Source of the DNA: Thalassococcus profundi | Lineage (GTDB): Bacteria; Pseudomonadota; Alphaproteobacteria; Rhodobacterales; Rhodobacteraceae | Length of the DNA: 64,000 nt | Direction of reading: 5' to 3' | NCBI RefSeq assembly: GCF_003344785.1 | Contig: NZ_QPMK01000016.1 | Span: forward strand, 61,875 to 125,874 | Shown here: positions 15,873 through 25,649 of the stretch, piece by piece | Position numbering within the stretch: the first letter of the stretch is position 1 | How the letters are laid out: the number at the start of each line of letters is the position of its first letter | Notes under the pieces: generated by a model | The model's input: the letters and a program-made list of their open reading frames with translations, nothing else | What the model was told of the DNA's origin: nothing | Databases searched by the model: none | Translations under genes and position numbers: made by a program

Positions 15873-18164
15873 TTAGGCCGGCAGGGCGACGCCGGGGTTG
15901 GTGGTGTAGCGGTAAAAGGCATCCGGCGCGTTTGCCGCGGCCAGGTCTTCGATCACCAGCGCGGTGATCAGCTCGTTCCAGGTGGTGCTGCCTGGCGTGC
16001 CGGCGGCGACGGTGCCGCCGCTCTGGCCCACGTAGGTTTCGGACCGGCCGCGGTCGTACATCACCACAAAGCGCCCGGTGTAGCGGCCCAGCCTGTCGCG
16101 CAGGAAGACGATGCTGGGATAGGTGACCTTGGGCCGCGCCCGGCCGTCCAGCAGCAGCGGCGGCAGCCACAACGCGTCGCGCCCGTCACTGCCCTTTAGG
16201 CTCAGCATGACCGACATGTCGAACCGGCCATTGTTGTTGTTGAAGCCCCAGACCAGCCGCCCAGAGGGGCTGCGCGCGATGGTCGACTTGGAACTGGCGC
16301 TGGCAAGCTCGCGCTCGGCATAGGACGGCGCCTCGTCCGACCAGTGCTTGCCGCCGTCGTAGGACCGCCGCTCGTAGGTGCCTAGATCGGTGCGCTGGAT
16401 CAGCCAGAGCTCGTCGCCGCCAACCGGCACGGCACAGGGTTCGGGGAAGTCCTCGATGCCCCGGTCGAGCAGCGCGGGCAGCTCGCTGATCACCTCGGCA
16501 TGGGCCCGGACCTCCGTGACGACGCCCTGCACCTTGGTCTCGTGCAGGCGCAGGCGGCAATAGCGCGGGATACGGTCCTTGTTGCGCGGTTCGGAGGAAT
16601 CAGGGAACCCCGACACGAAGAACCGATGTTCCGACCCCTCGTAATGCGACTGGAAGGCGAAGCCATAGCCGAAGAACGTCTGCGGCCCGATGACGAAGGT
16701 GCCGGGCGTCTCGAGGTCCAAATCAGGCGGCGTCCCGGTGTCCGGGTTCTGGATCACCCAAGCGCGGTTGGTGTGCAGAGCGCTGCCCAGCTTGAACGCG
16801 ATGCTGAAGACCAGGTAGCCTTGGTGGGTGTAGAAGAACTGGCAATCCTGCACGAGCGCGTTCGGATCGCCCGCGTAGTGGACGATTGCGACCGGGTGCC
16901 AATTCAAATCGTCGGTCGCGCCATCGGTCGCGGGCGGCGTGCCGGTGAGATCGTCGTCGCACATCTCGATCAGCATGAACATGTCGTAGCCGGTGTGTTC
17001 GGGATTGGTGCCGAGCGGGCCGTTGTTGCCGTAGTAGCCGCGCCAGAGCCGGCCGCTGCGATAGGTGTGCGTCCCCACCGGGTCCATCCGGTTGACCATC
17101 GGCAGGTAGGCGTTGATCGCGGCCGGGTCGGTGATCACCGTGACCGGGCCGCCGGGGGTGTTGAGCGGGTCTTCGTCGGGCGGGCCGTTCAACTCGAGAT
17201 CGGCGCGCCAGGCCGCGGCCTCGTCGGCAAGGCCGATCCCGGCCGCGGCCAGCAGTTCCGACGACAGCGGCGGAACCTCGGCATCGGCGCGGGCGGCGTA
17301 GGCGGGCAGCTCTGGACTGGCCTGGATGACCTTGCCGGCGGTGTCGGTCTGCACCACGCCCATGCCGGCCAGCGCCGGATCGGCAGTCAAGACGTAGCGC
17401 GGAGTACCGAGAACGGCTGGCTGGCTCAGGCTCACGACCTTGCCGGCCGCGTCGGTCACTGCGGCGCCCGCCGCCTTCAGCAGCGGATCGACCGTCAGCA
17501 CCCAGCGCCCCTGGTCCCGCGCCAGCGCATCCACCGCGTCGTTGGTGCGCGTCACCTGCGCCAGCGCGTCGAGGCGCACCACGCCGCCATCCGCGTCTGT
17601 GACCACGCTGTCGCCGTCGCGCAGCCCGGCCACATCGTCCGCCACCAACACCATGCGCGGCACCTCCGGCACCTTTTCAGCGACGGCCGTCACCGCTTCG
17701 GCCGAGGCCGCGCCGATGTTGCCCCGCGCAGCGGCGGGGTCCAGCACGTCGCCCAGGTTCGCCGCCGTCGCAAGCCGCGCGACCAGCGCCGCGGGCGACG
17801 GCACGGTGGTGATCAGCGTGGCTACCGGCCCCGCGTCATGACGATATGTGTCGTAAGAGATGTCCGGGTCGGCGTTGGCGACGTTGAACTGCGCCCCCTC
17901 CACGGTCGCCGCCAGCCCGGCCGCTGTGTCGGGATAGACCGGCGCATTGGTGAAGGCCTGCTCCTCGAGCGTGTCGAGCCGTGCATTCGTCGGCTCGGCG
18001 TCGGCCTTGGCGGCGAAGGCAACGGACATGGCGGTCGTCCCCAGGAGCTGGGTCCCAAGGTCGGTCACAGCTTGGCGGCCGGTCGATCCGCCGGAATTGC
18101 CCAGAACCTCATCAAGTGTCGTCTTGATGCCGACGCTGGTCGATTTGACGCCGCTTTCAGCCAT
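15873..18164 (-). CDS. Tail fibre with sialidase-like (Asp-box) domain
   Basis: This 763-residue protein has an N-terminal section typical of fibres (helical and Ala-rich, with repeats such as VVxTDxxGKV at about 180-290). Its C-terminal two thirds resembles a beta-propeller sialidase/BNR fold, including the Asp-box SYDGGKHWS and FVVMYDRGRSE. It probably binds, and may trim, surface polysaccharide. Lying between gpJ and the lectin-like protein, it is the main host-range candidate. Confidence 0.65.
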   Translation of the reverse strand: MAESGVKSTSVGIKTTLDEVLGNSGGSTGRQAVTDLGTQLLGTTAMSVAFAAKADAEPTNARLDTLEEQAFTNAPVYPDTAAGLAATVEGAQFNVANADPDISYDTYRHDAGPVATLITTVPSPAALVARLATAANLGDVLDPAAARGNIGAASAEAVTAVAEKVPEVPRMVLVADDVAGLRDGDSVVTDADGGVVRLDALAQVTRTNDAVDALARDQGRWVLTVDPLLKAAGAAVTDAAGKVVSLSQPAVLGTPRYVLTADPALAGMGVVQTDTAGKVIQASPELPAYAARADAEVPPLSSELLAAAGIGLADEAAAWRADLELNGPPDEDPLNTPGGPVTVITDPAAINAYLPMVNRMDPVGTHTYRSGRLWRGYYGNNGPLGTNPEHTGYDMFMLIEMCDDDLTGTPPATDGATDDLNWHPVAIVHYAGDPNALVQDCQFFYTHQGYLVFSIAFKLGSALHTNRAWVIQNPDTGTPPDLDLETPGTFVIGPQTFFGYGFAFQSHYEGSEHRFFVSGFPDSSEPRNKDRIPRYCRLRLHETKVQGVVTEVRAHAEVISELPALLDRGIEDFPEPCAVPVGGDELWLIQRTDLGTYERRSYDGGKHWSDEAPSYAERELASASSKSTIARSPSGRLVWGFNNNNGRFDMSVMLSLKGSDGRDALWLPPLLLDGRARPKVTYPSIVFLRDRLGRYTGRFVVMYDRGRSETYVGQSGGTVAAGTPGSTTWNELITALVIEDLAAANAPDAFYRYTTNPGVALPA

Positions 18165-18173
18165 GTTGAACCC

Positions 18174-21100
18174 TCATGAAATCACGGTTGAAAATGGTCC
18201 GGCGAGCGCGCCCAGAACATCGTCAACGTTTTGCGGGGAGACGTAGTAGTCGACGGCGCCCTGCGCGGCGCTGGTCGGCGTAGGCGCGTAGATCGCGATG
18301 TCGTCGACCGACCCGTCGAAGGAGTTGCGGCCGACGACGGTGACCCCGGTGACGTTCGCCGGCGCCACGAAGGTGCCGGAGGCAAAGCCGTTGTCGGCAA
18401 CCGACGCCGTCTCGACATCGGTGTCGCCCTCGATGCGCAGATAGACCGAGCTGGCGGTGCGGTCGGACACGGTCATCGACCAGCGGTAGGTGGTGCCGGC
18501 GGTGAGGCTCAGCGGCTGATCGAGCGTGCCCAGGCTGCCCGGCGTATGCGTGGCCTTGCCGCCCGCGATGGTCCAGCCGCCGGCGGCCGTCCAGTCGTCG
18601 CCGGTCGCGAAATCGCCACCACTCACCGCGTTGGTGCGGGTCGCATCGCCGTCGTAGAGCGTGAGCGCCGTGCCGGGCGTTATCGCGGCCGGACTGCCGA
18701 TCCGGTCGGTGTCGAGATCGGGCGCTACACCCGGCGCCGTCCGAAAGACCGAGACGGCAGTCGTCGCCGATCCGATGGGCAGCAGAACGGTGATCGCCGC
18801 GAAGCCCGGCCCGCCCTGGGCGGTGACCGTTCCCGGATCCAGCGGCGCGGGCAAGGGCGCCGCGCCCGATCCGACGGTGTGCAGGATGGCCGGGCTCGCC
18901 GGACTTTCCGCGCCATTGGCCGCGATGGAGATCGCGCGCAGCTCGACCACCTGGCCGCTCATGTAGCCGTCGATCTGTGCGCCGCCGTTGGTGGTGGGCA
19001 GGGTCACGCTGTCGAAGGCTGGCGCGCCTTGCAGCCGGTGCTCGATCCGGTAGGAGCTGAGCAACACCGCTCCGGACACACCTGGCGCCAGCAGAACGGT
19101 GATCGGCGCTTCTTGTGCTTCCGGGTCGCCAGCGCCTGGAAGCGGGAATGCGTAGACCGGCTCGCTCGCGATGCGGGTGATGCGCGGGGCGGGCAGGGCC
19201 GAGGCGGGCAGCGCGATCGGAGCGCCGACGCGCGGCGACCAGGCGGGCGGCACCTCGGCATCGGCCAGCGCGTCGATGATGGGTGCGGCGGCGATCAGCG
19301 ACAGCCGCGCCGAAAAATCCTCGGCCGGTTCTATCTCGAGGATCTTCATCGGCAGGCTTTCGGTCGCAAGCGGCCCGACATGCACCACGTCGCCGGGCGC
19401 CGGCATCGCATCACTCACGATCAGCCGCAGAAGCGCGGTCTCGGTTCCGGTGTTCGCGATCTCGCGCACCAGGGAGGTGCCGATGCTGTCGTCCTCGTCC
19501 GCATGGACCCGGAAGCGCAGGCCGTAAACCTCAGCCGGGTCCATCTCGATCCGCTCGTCCAGTTCGATCACGCTGCCTTCGACGCGCACCACCCGCGCCG
19601 CGACCAGCGTCCGGTCCAGCGTCTGGAACGATCCCATCACCAGGTCGCCGCGGGTCGCGACCCGCGCGGCACCGTCCTGCATGCAGGTGAAGACATCGGG
19701 GCGATGAATGACCTCGTATTGTGCGCGGCGCGCCTCGCGCCAGATCTCGACGGGATCGGTTTTGCCGGGAAGGGGCAGGTCTTCGGTCAGGTCGATCGGG
19801 CCGGTATGTCCCGGCCAGCGCACGATCCGTTCGGCCGGCTGGTACCCGTTCGTCTCATCCGCAAACTGCACCCTGATCGCGTCGGGCGGCTCCTGGTAGC
19901 TGCGCTCCCAGGCAAAGGCGCGGGCGTTGCGATCGCTGACGTGATCGATCACCGGTTGGTCGGGCCGATCGATCACCACGGTCCATTTCTGTCCGTCGTG
20001 GCGCGGGGTGGCGCGGCCCGCGCGGGCGATCATCCGCAGCATCATCCCAAGCGTCTCGTCGGCCTCGTGCACCCGGTCGTATTTGAAGCCGCGCGCGGTG
20101 CAGAAGTCGTGCCAGTCCGCCAGCGCATCGAGGTCCAGCTCCGAGATATCCGCCGGATAGGGATTGGCCGGACCGGTCAGGGCGGCGCGGAACGCCGCCG
20201 CCGGATTGCGCGGCAGACCCTCGGCCCAGGTGCTTCCGGTCCAGTCCGGCGCACAGCGGCGCACAACAGCGTTGACGTCGTCGAGCTGCCCGCTCAGCTG
20301 GAACGTCGCGCGGATGCGCATCGCGACGAGGGCCAGAGGCTTGTCGAAGGCGATGGGATATTCCGGGCGGACCGACTGCATGGCCGAGAGGATGCTGCGG
20401 TCCGAGGTCTGCGTGTCGGGCCGCTCTTGCGTCATGCGCGTGACCTCGATCTCCCACCGGCCCCGGCTGGGCAGCTGCCAGGTGTATTGCCGAAAGAACC
20501 CCTCGCGCTTCTGTGCGACGATGCTCAGGGTCTCGACCTCGCTCCATTCACCGCCGGGAAGGCGCTGGCGGATGCGGATGTCGACGGGGCGCGAACGCAA
20601 ATCGCCATTGTCCTTGACGTAGAACAGACCACTCGGAAAGCCGAAGATCAGGCTCACGATGTCGGTGTCGTCGGCCGTGGTGCGCACCACCGGCGTCTCG
20701 ATGGGATCGCCCGTCGCGATCTCACCGGCGTCGTCGCGCGGGAAAGGCCGGACGAGCTCGACGCCCAAGGGCTCCTCGAGCACCTGTTGCGGGTAGAGGG
20801 TCACTGGATCGTCGTTCGGCCGGCCCTCGCGGATCTCGACCTCGATGTCGTCGAAGTCGTCGATCGACGTGTCGCCCAGGCGCAGGTCCTCGATCTGCAC
20901 CGGGCCGTAGCCGAAGGTGAAGAGCGCGCGCACATACTGATCGTCGCCCACGATCTCGGTGTAGGAGGTGGCGGCGAAGGGCGGCGCCATGCGGTGCTGA
21001 CCCAGCAGGTAGGGGATCGCCTCGTTGCGGCGCACCTGGTTGGACCAGCCGGTCAGCGCATAGGTGGAGGCGGGACGATCCGTGCGATTGTCAGGCGGCG

Positions 21101-21536
21101 GGGTCGGCGGGACAAGGCTGTTGACTAGCAACCGACCGGCCAGCTGCAGCCCGAGGCCCGTGAGGCTGAGCTGGGCGGCGGTGTAGCCGGTGCCGAACAG
21201 CGCGCCGGCGACGGTCGGTGCCAGGGCAATGGCGGCGATGGAAACCACGGCCAGCAGGATCGACCGCAACCCGTCCTTGCGCGGCACCATGCGCAGCACC
21301 ACCTGGATGCCGGTTTTCGGTCGAACGTGCGACCAGAGGTGCTGCGGTACAGGACGTGACGCCTCGGTCGAGACCAGCACGACTCGCAGCTCGCCGAGAT
21401 CCCCGGCCGTTGCACCCGGAAGCGCTGCGGCAACGATCTCGCCGACGGTCAGGCCCTCGGGCATGGTTATTGCCGTCCGCGCCTCGCCCGGATCGGCGAA
21501 GGGCGCCAGAAGCACCTTTTGCCCCGCGCGGGTCAT
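18174..21536 (-). CDS. Tail tip / host specificity protein (gpJ-like)
   Basis: This 1120-residue central tail protein has an N-terminal hydrophobic segment (about 95-145, SILLAVVSIAAIALAP), a conserved middle (NEAIPYLLGQHR) and C-terminal fibronectin-like modules, the arrangement of lambda gpJ and gene-transfer-agent host-specificity proteins. It would form the tip and trigger DNA release. The start at 21536 overlaps the stop of the NlpC/P60 gene as ATGA; the frame extends to 21581. Confidence 0.82.
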   Translation of the reverse strand: MTRAGQKVLLAPFADPGEARTAITMPEGLTVGEIVAAALPGATAGDLGELRVVLVSTEASRPVPQHLWSHVRPKTGIQVVLRMVPRKDGLRSILLAVVSIAAIALAPTVAGALFGTGYTAAQLSLTGLGLQLAGRLLVNSLVPPTPPPDNRTDRPASTYALTGWSNQVRRNEAIPYLLGQHRMAPPFAATSYTEIVGDDQYVRALFTFGYGPVQIEDLRLGDTSIDDFDDIEVEIREGRPNDDPVTLYPQQVLEEPLGVELVRPFPRDDAGEIATGDPIETPVVRTTADDTDIVSLIFGFPSGLFYVKDNGDLRSRPVDIRIRQRLPGGEWSEVETLSIVAQKREGFFRQYTWQLPSRGRWEIEVTRMTQERPDTQTSDRSILSAMQSVRPEYPIAFDKPLALVAMRIRATFQLSGQLDDVNAVVRRCAPDWTGSTWAEGLPRNPAAAFRAALTGPANPYPADISELDLDALADWHDFCTARGFKYDRVHEADETLGMMLRMIARAGRATPRHDGQKWTVVIDRPDQPVIDHVSDRNARAFAWERSYQEPPDAIRVQFADETNGYQPAERIVRWPGHTGPIDLTEDLPLPGKTDPVEIWREARRAQYEVIHRPDVFTCMQDGAARVATRGDLVMGSFQTLDRTLVAARVVRVEGSVIELDERIEMDPAEVYGLRFRVHADEDDSIGTSLVREIANTGTETALLRLIVSDAMPAPGDVVHVGPLATESLPMKILEIEPAEDFSARLSLIAAAPIIDALADAEVPPAWSPRVGAPIALPASALPAPRITRIASEPVYAFPLPGAGDPEAQEAPITVLLAPGVSGAVLLSSYRIEHRLQGAPAFDSVTLPTTNGGAQIDGYMSGQVVELRAISIAANGAESPASPAILHTVGSGAAPLPAPLDPGTVTAQGGPGFAAITVLLPIGSATTAVSVFRTAPGVAPDLDTDRIGSPAAITPGTALTLYDGDATRTNAVSGGDFATGDDWTAAGGWTIAGGKATHTPGSLGTLDQPLSLTAGTTYRWSMTVSDRTASSVYLRIEGDTDVETASVADNGFASGTFVAPANVTGVTVVGRNSFDGSVDDIAIYAPTPTSAAQGAVDYYVSPQNVDDVLGALAGPFSTVIS

Positions 21537-21937
21537 GTCAGGGCCTCGTGGCGGAAAGCGCCGACCAGGCGCGCGGACCAATACGGATCACGGATGTCCG
21601 CGAGCTTAGACTGGTCCTCGCCGTGAACGTGCAGCATGTGCCGGGCTGTGGCGGCGATCGCGACGTGGCTGCGCAGCCGGCCCTGGCGGAAGACCAGCAC
21701 GTCGAAGGACCGGATCACGGTTTGAGGCAGCCACGGCCCGCGCGCTTCGGCCGCGTTGATCAGGCGGCTGATCTCGCGGCGCTCTTCGGTACAGGTGTAG
21801 TCGCCGACGTATGACGGCAGGGAGATGTGCTTCTCTTCCCAGAGGCACAGGCGCACCAACCCCCAACAATCGACGCCGTCCCAGTCGCGCCCGAGGTCCT
21901 TGGCAGGGATCCCGATGTAGCGGTCAGACCAGCTCAT
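21533..21937 (-). CDS. NlpC/P60-type tail hydrolase
   Basis: This 134-residue cysteine peptidase-like protein has the catalytic cysteine in DGVDCWGLVRL and histidine in LRSHVAIA. Such proteins sit in tail tips and cut peptidoglycan during DNA entry, or process the tail tip. Overlaps with the genes on both sides (4 bases each) fit a tail-tip operon. Confidence 0.85.
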   Translation of the reverse strand: MSWSDRYIGIPAKDLGRDWDGVDCWGLVRLCLWEEKHISLPSYVGDYTCTEERREISRLINAAEARGPWLPQTVIRSFDVLVFRQGRLRSHVAIAATARHMLHVHGEDQSKLADIRDPYWSARLVGAFRHEALT

Positions 21938-22458
21938 CGGAACAGCCCCGGAAAGCGGTCCTTGGTGAAGCGGTCCATCGGCGCCAGCTCGTCCTCGATC
22001 GGTGCCCGCGACAGCGTCAGCGTCACCTCGCCGGCATCTCCGCCCGCCTGCATGAGCTTCAGGCCCAGGTACTGGTATTCGACCAGGTCCGGATCGGTCG
22101 ACCGGACCACCGCCATGTGGACCGTCGCGCGGTCGGTGAAACTGCGCAGAACCTCGGCAATGCGGTTGTCGACGTTCTCCAGCACGAGGGCACCGGAGGC
22201 CGGCGCGTCTTCCTGGTCGCCCGGCAGCTCGGCCGAGACCAGGGCGAAGAGGAACGGCTCGGCCGAGGGGCTCGGGTCCAGCCAGGTCGATCGGGTGCCG
22301 TAGAGCAGCGGCTCGACGGACAACCTCTCGGTCGGATCGGTCGAGAGACGGATCGGCGCCTCGAGCGCGGGATGCTCGAACTGGAACAGCGCGATATCGA
22401 CTTCCGCGGTGTTCGCGGCGTCGAAGCCTCGGCGGGCGTTGAGCGAAATCCGTCTCAT
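21934..22458 (-). CDS. Minor tail protein (DUF1833-like)
   Basis: This 174-residue beta-rich protein begins RRISLNARRGFDA and includes FLFALVSAELPG and YQYLGLKLMQAGGDAGEVTLTLSR. The position between the tape-measure side and the NlpC/P60 hydrolase matches DUF1833/lambda gpL-type proteins. No catalytic motif is visible. It overlaps its neighbours by 4 bases on each side. Confidence 0.65.
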   Translation of the reverse strand: MRRISLNARRGFDAANTAEVDIALFQFEHPALEAPIRLSTDPTERLSVEPLLYGTRSTWLDPSPSAEPFLFALVSAELPGDQEDAPASGALVLENVDNRIAEVLRSFTDRATVHMAVVRSTDPDLVEYQYLGLKLMQAGGDAGEVTLTLSRAPIEDELAPMDRFTKDRFPGLFR

Positions 22459-22874
22459 GGCATCACCGAGATGTTGAACGACAGGGTGAAGCTTTGCCCG
22501 CGCAACGTCTCGCTCGGCGGCGTGCCGAAGAGGCAGAGCCAGCGCGCCGCAAGCGATACAGGCGCGCCGGCCGAGGTCAGCAGCGGGGCACCGGTATCGG
22601 TCAGCAGCGCCCAGCCGTCGGTGGTGGGATCGGGCATCCAGAACGGCAAGGTGCCGTGGCGCAGGGTTTCGACGTGGAACTGCTCGAACTCGGCCTTCTG
22701 GCTGCGCGAGACGACCACCGACATGGCAACCGTGCGCGGGACGCTGGAATAGCGTCGACGATATCCCGGAGGGCCGACCTCGGCGTTCTTCGCCAGCCGG
22801 GGGTCAACGAGCTGCCCCTGGTAGCCGCTGCGCAGCGGACGGGGCAAGGTCGCAGGCCAGTCGAGCACGGTCAT
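22455..22874 (-). CDS. Minor tail protein (gpM position)
   Basis: This 139-residue protein includes DWPATLPRPLRSGY and FWMPDPTTDGWAL, features of small tail-tip proteins next to the tape measure in siphophages. It is translationally coupled to the tape-measure gene (4-base overlap) and to the DUF1833-like gene. It probably joins the tape measure to the tip; this rests on position. Confidence 0.6.
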   Translation of the reverse strand: MTVLDWPATLPRPLRSGYQGQLVDPRLAKNAEVGPPGYRRRYSSVPRTVAMSVVVSRSQKAEFEQFHVETLRHGTLPFWMPDPTTDGWALLTDTGAPLLTSAGAPVSLAARWLCLFGTPPSETLRGQSFTLSFNISVMP

Positions 22875-25294
22875 CGCTTCGGCCCCGTGGTTTTCAGCCC
22901 GTAGGCCGAGCCTAGCGCGCGGCGCGCCCGGCCGCCCGGCATGGTCAGCGCATCGCCCACCGCATCCGCCAGGACGAAGCGGGTGCGGCGCTGGCCCGAG
23001 GGCAGCGTGTCTTCTTCGGCGGTCACGTTCACGCCCCGCCCGGTCTGGTCGATCAGCTGGATCACCGGACGGCCGCCGTCGGCAGGCATCGCCGCACCAC
23101 CGCCGAAGGCGCCGCCGGCGGCAAAGGCGGGCAAGCTGCTCCCGATGCTCAGCGATCCGCTGTTGATCGCCTCGAGCAGCGCTCGGTTCTGCGAGGTGGC
23201 GCGGGCGTTGACGATGAACTCCCCCGACGAGATCCAGCTCAAACCGCCGTCCGACCGGCTGTCGCCACGGGCGTACTGCATGCCGCCGTCGGCGTTCTGC
23301 GGCACGCTTTCCAGACCGAGGGCGGAGCCGATCACGCCGATGAGCCCACCGCCGCTGCCGCCGCCAAGCAGCCCGGCGAGCGGACCTTCGCCCAGCAAGA
23401 GCGCCTGGAGCGCCGCGTCCTCGAGCGCCGCGGCCATACGGTCGATGGCGGATGCGGCCTCGTCGCCGCCGCGGATCAGCCCGCGCAGCGCGTCATAACT
23501 GGTCTGCTGGAAAAACTCCGCGCGCTCCTGCGTCCGGGCAATCGCCTGTTCCTCGCGCTGGCGGGTGGCGATGATCTCTTCGATCTGGGCGCGCTCGGCC
23601 TCGGTTGCGGCCGCAAGCGTCTCGCGGTTGCGCAGCATCTCCTTCTGGACCGGGTCGGTCTCGCGCAGAATGTCGAGCTGGCGCTGTTCGCTTTCGATGA
23701 GCCGCTCGACGGCCTCCCGCTGGCGCTCGAGCTCCTTCGCGGCCTTGTCGCGCTCGCCGCCGCCGCCGCCGCGGGACCCGCTGCTCCCTCTAGGAGTGGT
23801 GATCCTGTCAAAGTTCGCAACCGCTTGGCGCTGGCGCGCCCGGACACTGGCGTCGGGGATAACCTGCTGCCCCATGACCGCGTCTTCATCGGCCATCGCA
23901 GGTGTTGTTGTCGAAATCGCCAGAGCCCGCGACACGGCAATTCCGAGCCAATTCGCGAGACGCTCTGCTTCGGATGCTGCCGACGAAATACCGCTCGTGA
24001 TGTCTAGGAGTGAGAGCGCCTGTTTGTGCTCGAATGCGCGCCGCATCTCGTCTGCAAGATCGCCGGTGACGCCCAGTGCTTCAATTTCCGCTTCAAATGC
24101 GCGCCGGGCGGCAGTCGCGCGCGCTTCGGCGACCTCGACGCTTTCGGCTCCGTGTTGAAGAGACAGGCGTTGGATCTCGTTCTCTTCGCGGAGCCCAGCC
24201 AGAATGTCTTGCGCAGCCGACCACTGTTCCAGCCGCGTGTTCAAATACTCGCGCGCGGATTGCACCAGGTTCGCGCCAACCTCTGCGGCATAAAGACCGG
24301 ACGAGATCAGGCTTTGCTCCGCCGCGCGCAGATCTTCTTCGGTTTGAACAACCTCGTTTCGAAAAGCACGGTATTCCTCTTTCAGACCACCCGCGGCCCG
24401 TGCAGAGGCATCAACCGTAGCCAACAGCTTTTCGATGCCTGCAATCTGGCCGGAAATCTCTTCTGCCGAGAACAAATCGCTCAGAGACGACCGAATTGCG
24501 TCCGATGCACCATCGTTGCCAGCTCGGCTCAATTCCCGTGCGAACGCCAGTGCCGATTGCCCAATATTCTGCACGAGAGCTTCGGCGGCGTTTTTTGCGT
24601 CTGCCTCGATGCCCTCCCGTCCGATGTCCTGCAAGTCCTGGATCATCCTGGCGATCTCGGGGGAGATGTTGCCGAATTCTTCCCGGATATCCGACGCCGA
24701 CCGCGTGGCGCGGTCCCGAAAATCATCGACCCGACCGCCCAGCCGTTCGAGGATGTCTTCCAGGCTCTCGGCTTCTTCTCCAGACGAACTCAGCCATTGG
24801 TACATCGCCGCACCGGCCGCGATCGAACCAATGGTAATCAGGTTGATCGGGCTCAGCATCGCCGTCGCGCCGCTCAGTAGCATTTTGAATGCGTCGCGGC
24901 CCGTGGCGCCTGACTGCTGGAACACCTGGCCGATCTGGGTGCCCTGCTGGATCGCGAGCTGAAGCGGGTTCTGGCCGGCGGCCAGCATCACGCCGATGTC
25001 GTTGAACTGTGCTGTGAGGTTGCCGACGGACCCTGCAGCAACGATATGGCTTTCCGTGACGCCACGGGCGCCCTGGGCGGCGCGGTCACCTGCGGCGGCG
25101 ACCGCGTCCAGCCCGCCGGCGGTCTGCAGCGCCTCGTCGCCCATGGCATCGAGCGCGGTGGCGGCACCGCGTCCCTTCGAAGAGATCGCGTCGAACGCCT
25201 TTGTGACGTCCCGCGCCTCGCGGGCGACGGACTGCATCTCGGCCTTGGCCTGCTTGCCATCCGCGACCAGCGAAACTGCGTACCGGAACGTCAT
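22871..25294 (-). CDS. Tail tape measure protein
   Basis: This 807-residue protein is long, Ala/Glu-rich and mostly helical, with the sequence NLTAQFNDIGVMLAAGQNPL typical of lambda-type tape measures and a hydrophobic stretch at about 150-170 (PINLITIGSIAAGAAM). It sets tail length and helps DNA cross the membrane. The middle (roughly 23.8-24.9 kb) is less GC-rich than either end, so it looks mosaic. It follows the frameshifted chaperone gene by one base. Confidence 0.9.
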   Translation of the reverse strand: MTFRYAVSLVADGKQAKAEMQSVAREARDVTKAFDAISSKGRGAATALDAMGDEALQTAGGLDAVAAAGDRAAQGARGVTESHIVAAGSVGNLTAQFNDIGVMLAAGQNPLQLAIQQGTQIGQVFQQSGATGRDAFKMLLSGATAMLSPINLITIGSIAAGAAMYQWLSSSGEEAESLEDILERLGGRVDDFRDRATRSASDIREEFGNISPEIARMIQDLQDIGREGIEADAKNAAEALVQNIGQSALAFARELSRAGNDGASDAIRSSLSDLFSAEEISGQIAGIEKLLATVDASARAAGGLKEEYRAFRNEVVQTEEDLRAAEQSLISSGLYAAEVGANLVQSAREYLNTRLEQWSAAQDILAGLREENEIQRLSLQHGAESVEVAEARATAARRAFEAEIEALGVTGDLADEMRRAFEHKQALSLLDITSGISSAASEAERLANWLGIAVSRALAISTTTPAMADEDAVMGQQVIPDASVRARQRQAVANFDRITTPRGSSGSRGGGGGERDKAAKELERQREAVERLIESEQRQLDILRETDPVQKEMLRNRETLAAATEAERAQIEEIIATRQREEQAIARTQERAEFFQQTSYDALRGLIRGGDEAASAIDRMAAALEDAALQALLLGEGPLAGLLGGGSGGGLIGVIGSALGLESVPQNADGGMQYARGDSRSDGGLSWISSGEFIVNARATSQNRALLEAINSGSLSIGSSLPAFAAGGAFGGGAAMPADGGRPVIQLIDQTGRGVNVTAEEDTLPSGQRRTRFVLADAVGDALTMPGGRARRALGSAYGLKTTGPKR

Positions 25295-25295
25295 T

Positions 25296-25649
25296 TCAAG
25301 CCTCGTTCAATGCGGCTTCAGCACCGCTTTCGATGATCCGCACCTGCGTCCAGAGATCCGGGTCCGGATCGATCCCGGCAAGGCGCAGCCCGGCCTCCGC
25401 GCCGGCGTAGTCCAGGCCGTGGTGAACGCAGCCGCGCGGGCCGAGCGTGACGCGCCACTGGCTCTGGACCGCGAGGAAGGCGCGCAGGGCGGCAACGTGA
25501 TCGGGCCAGACGCCGTCATCGTCCCGGCGGTCCGCGGTGAGCAACTCGAGAGGGATACCGAAGAAGGCGGCGTCTTTCGCCAGTTCCTCGTCGGCACGGG
25601 TATCATCCTCGAGCTCGCCGAGCGCCCAGGCGCGCCCGGCCCACCTCAG
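25296..25649 (-). CDS. DUF1799-like extension of the tail chaperone (made by -1 frameshift)
   Basis: This 117-codon frame has no usable start near its beginning; the TTG at 25544 is internal to conserved-looking sequence. It continues in the -1 frame exactly at the slippery GGGAAAC that ends the upstream chaperone ORF. The product reads WAGRAWALGELEDD and ends GIDPDPDLWTQVRIIES, like DUF1799 proteins found before tape measures. The natural product is probably a 226-residue fusion equivalent to lambda gpG-T, which loads the tape measure. Confidence 0.75.
   Translation of the reverse strand: MRWAGRAWALGELEDDTRADEELAKDAAFFGIPLELLTADRRDDDGVWPDHVAALRAFLAVQSQWRVTLGPRGCVHHGLDYAGAEAGLRLAGIDPDPDLWTQVRIIESGAEAALNEA

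Noticed and set aside
18231..21128. A 965-codon open frame on the + strand opposite the gpJ-like gene
   Set aside because: It is an antisense shadow of a high-GC gene: Arg/Gly/Ala-rich, no recognisable motifs, and wholly inside a gene supported by context.
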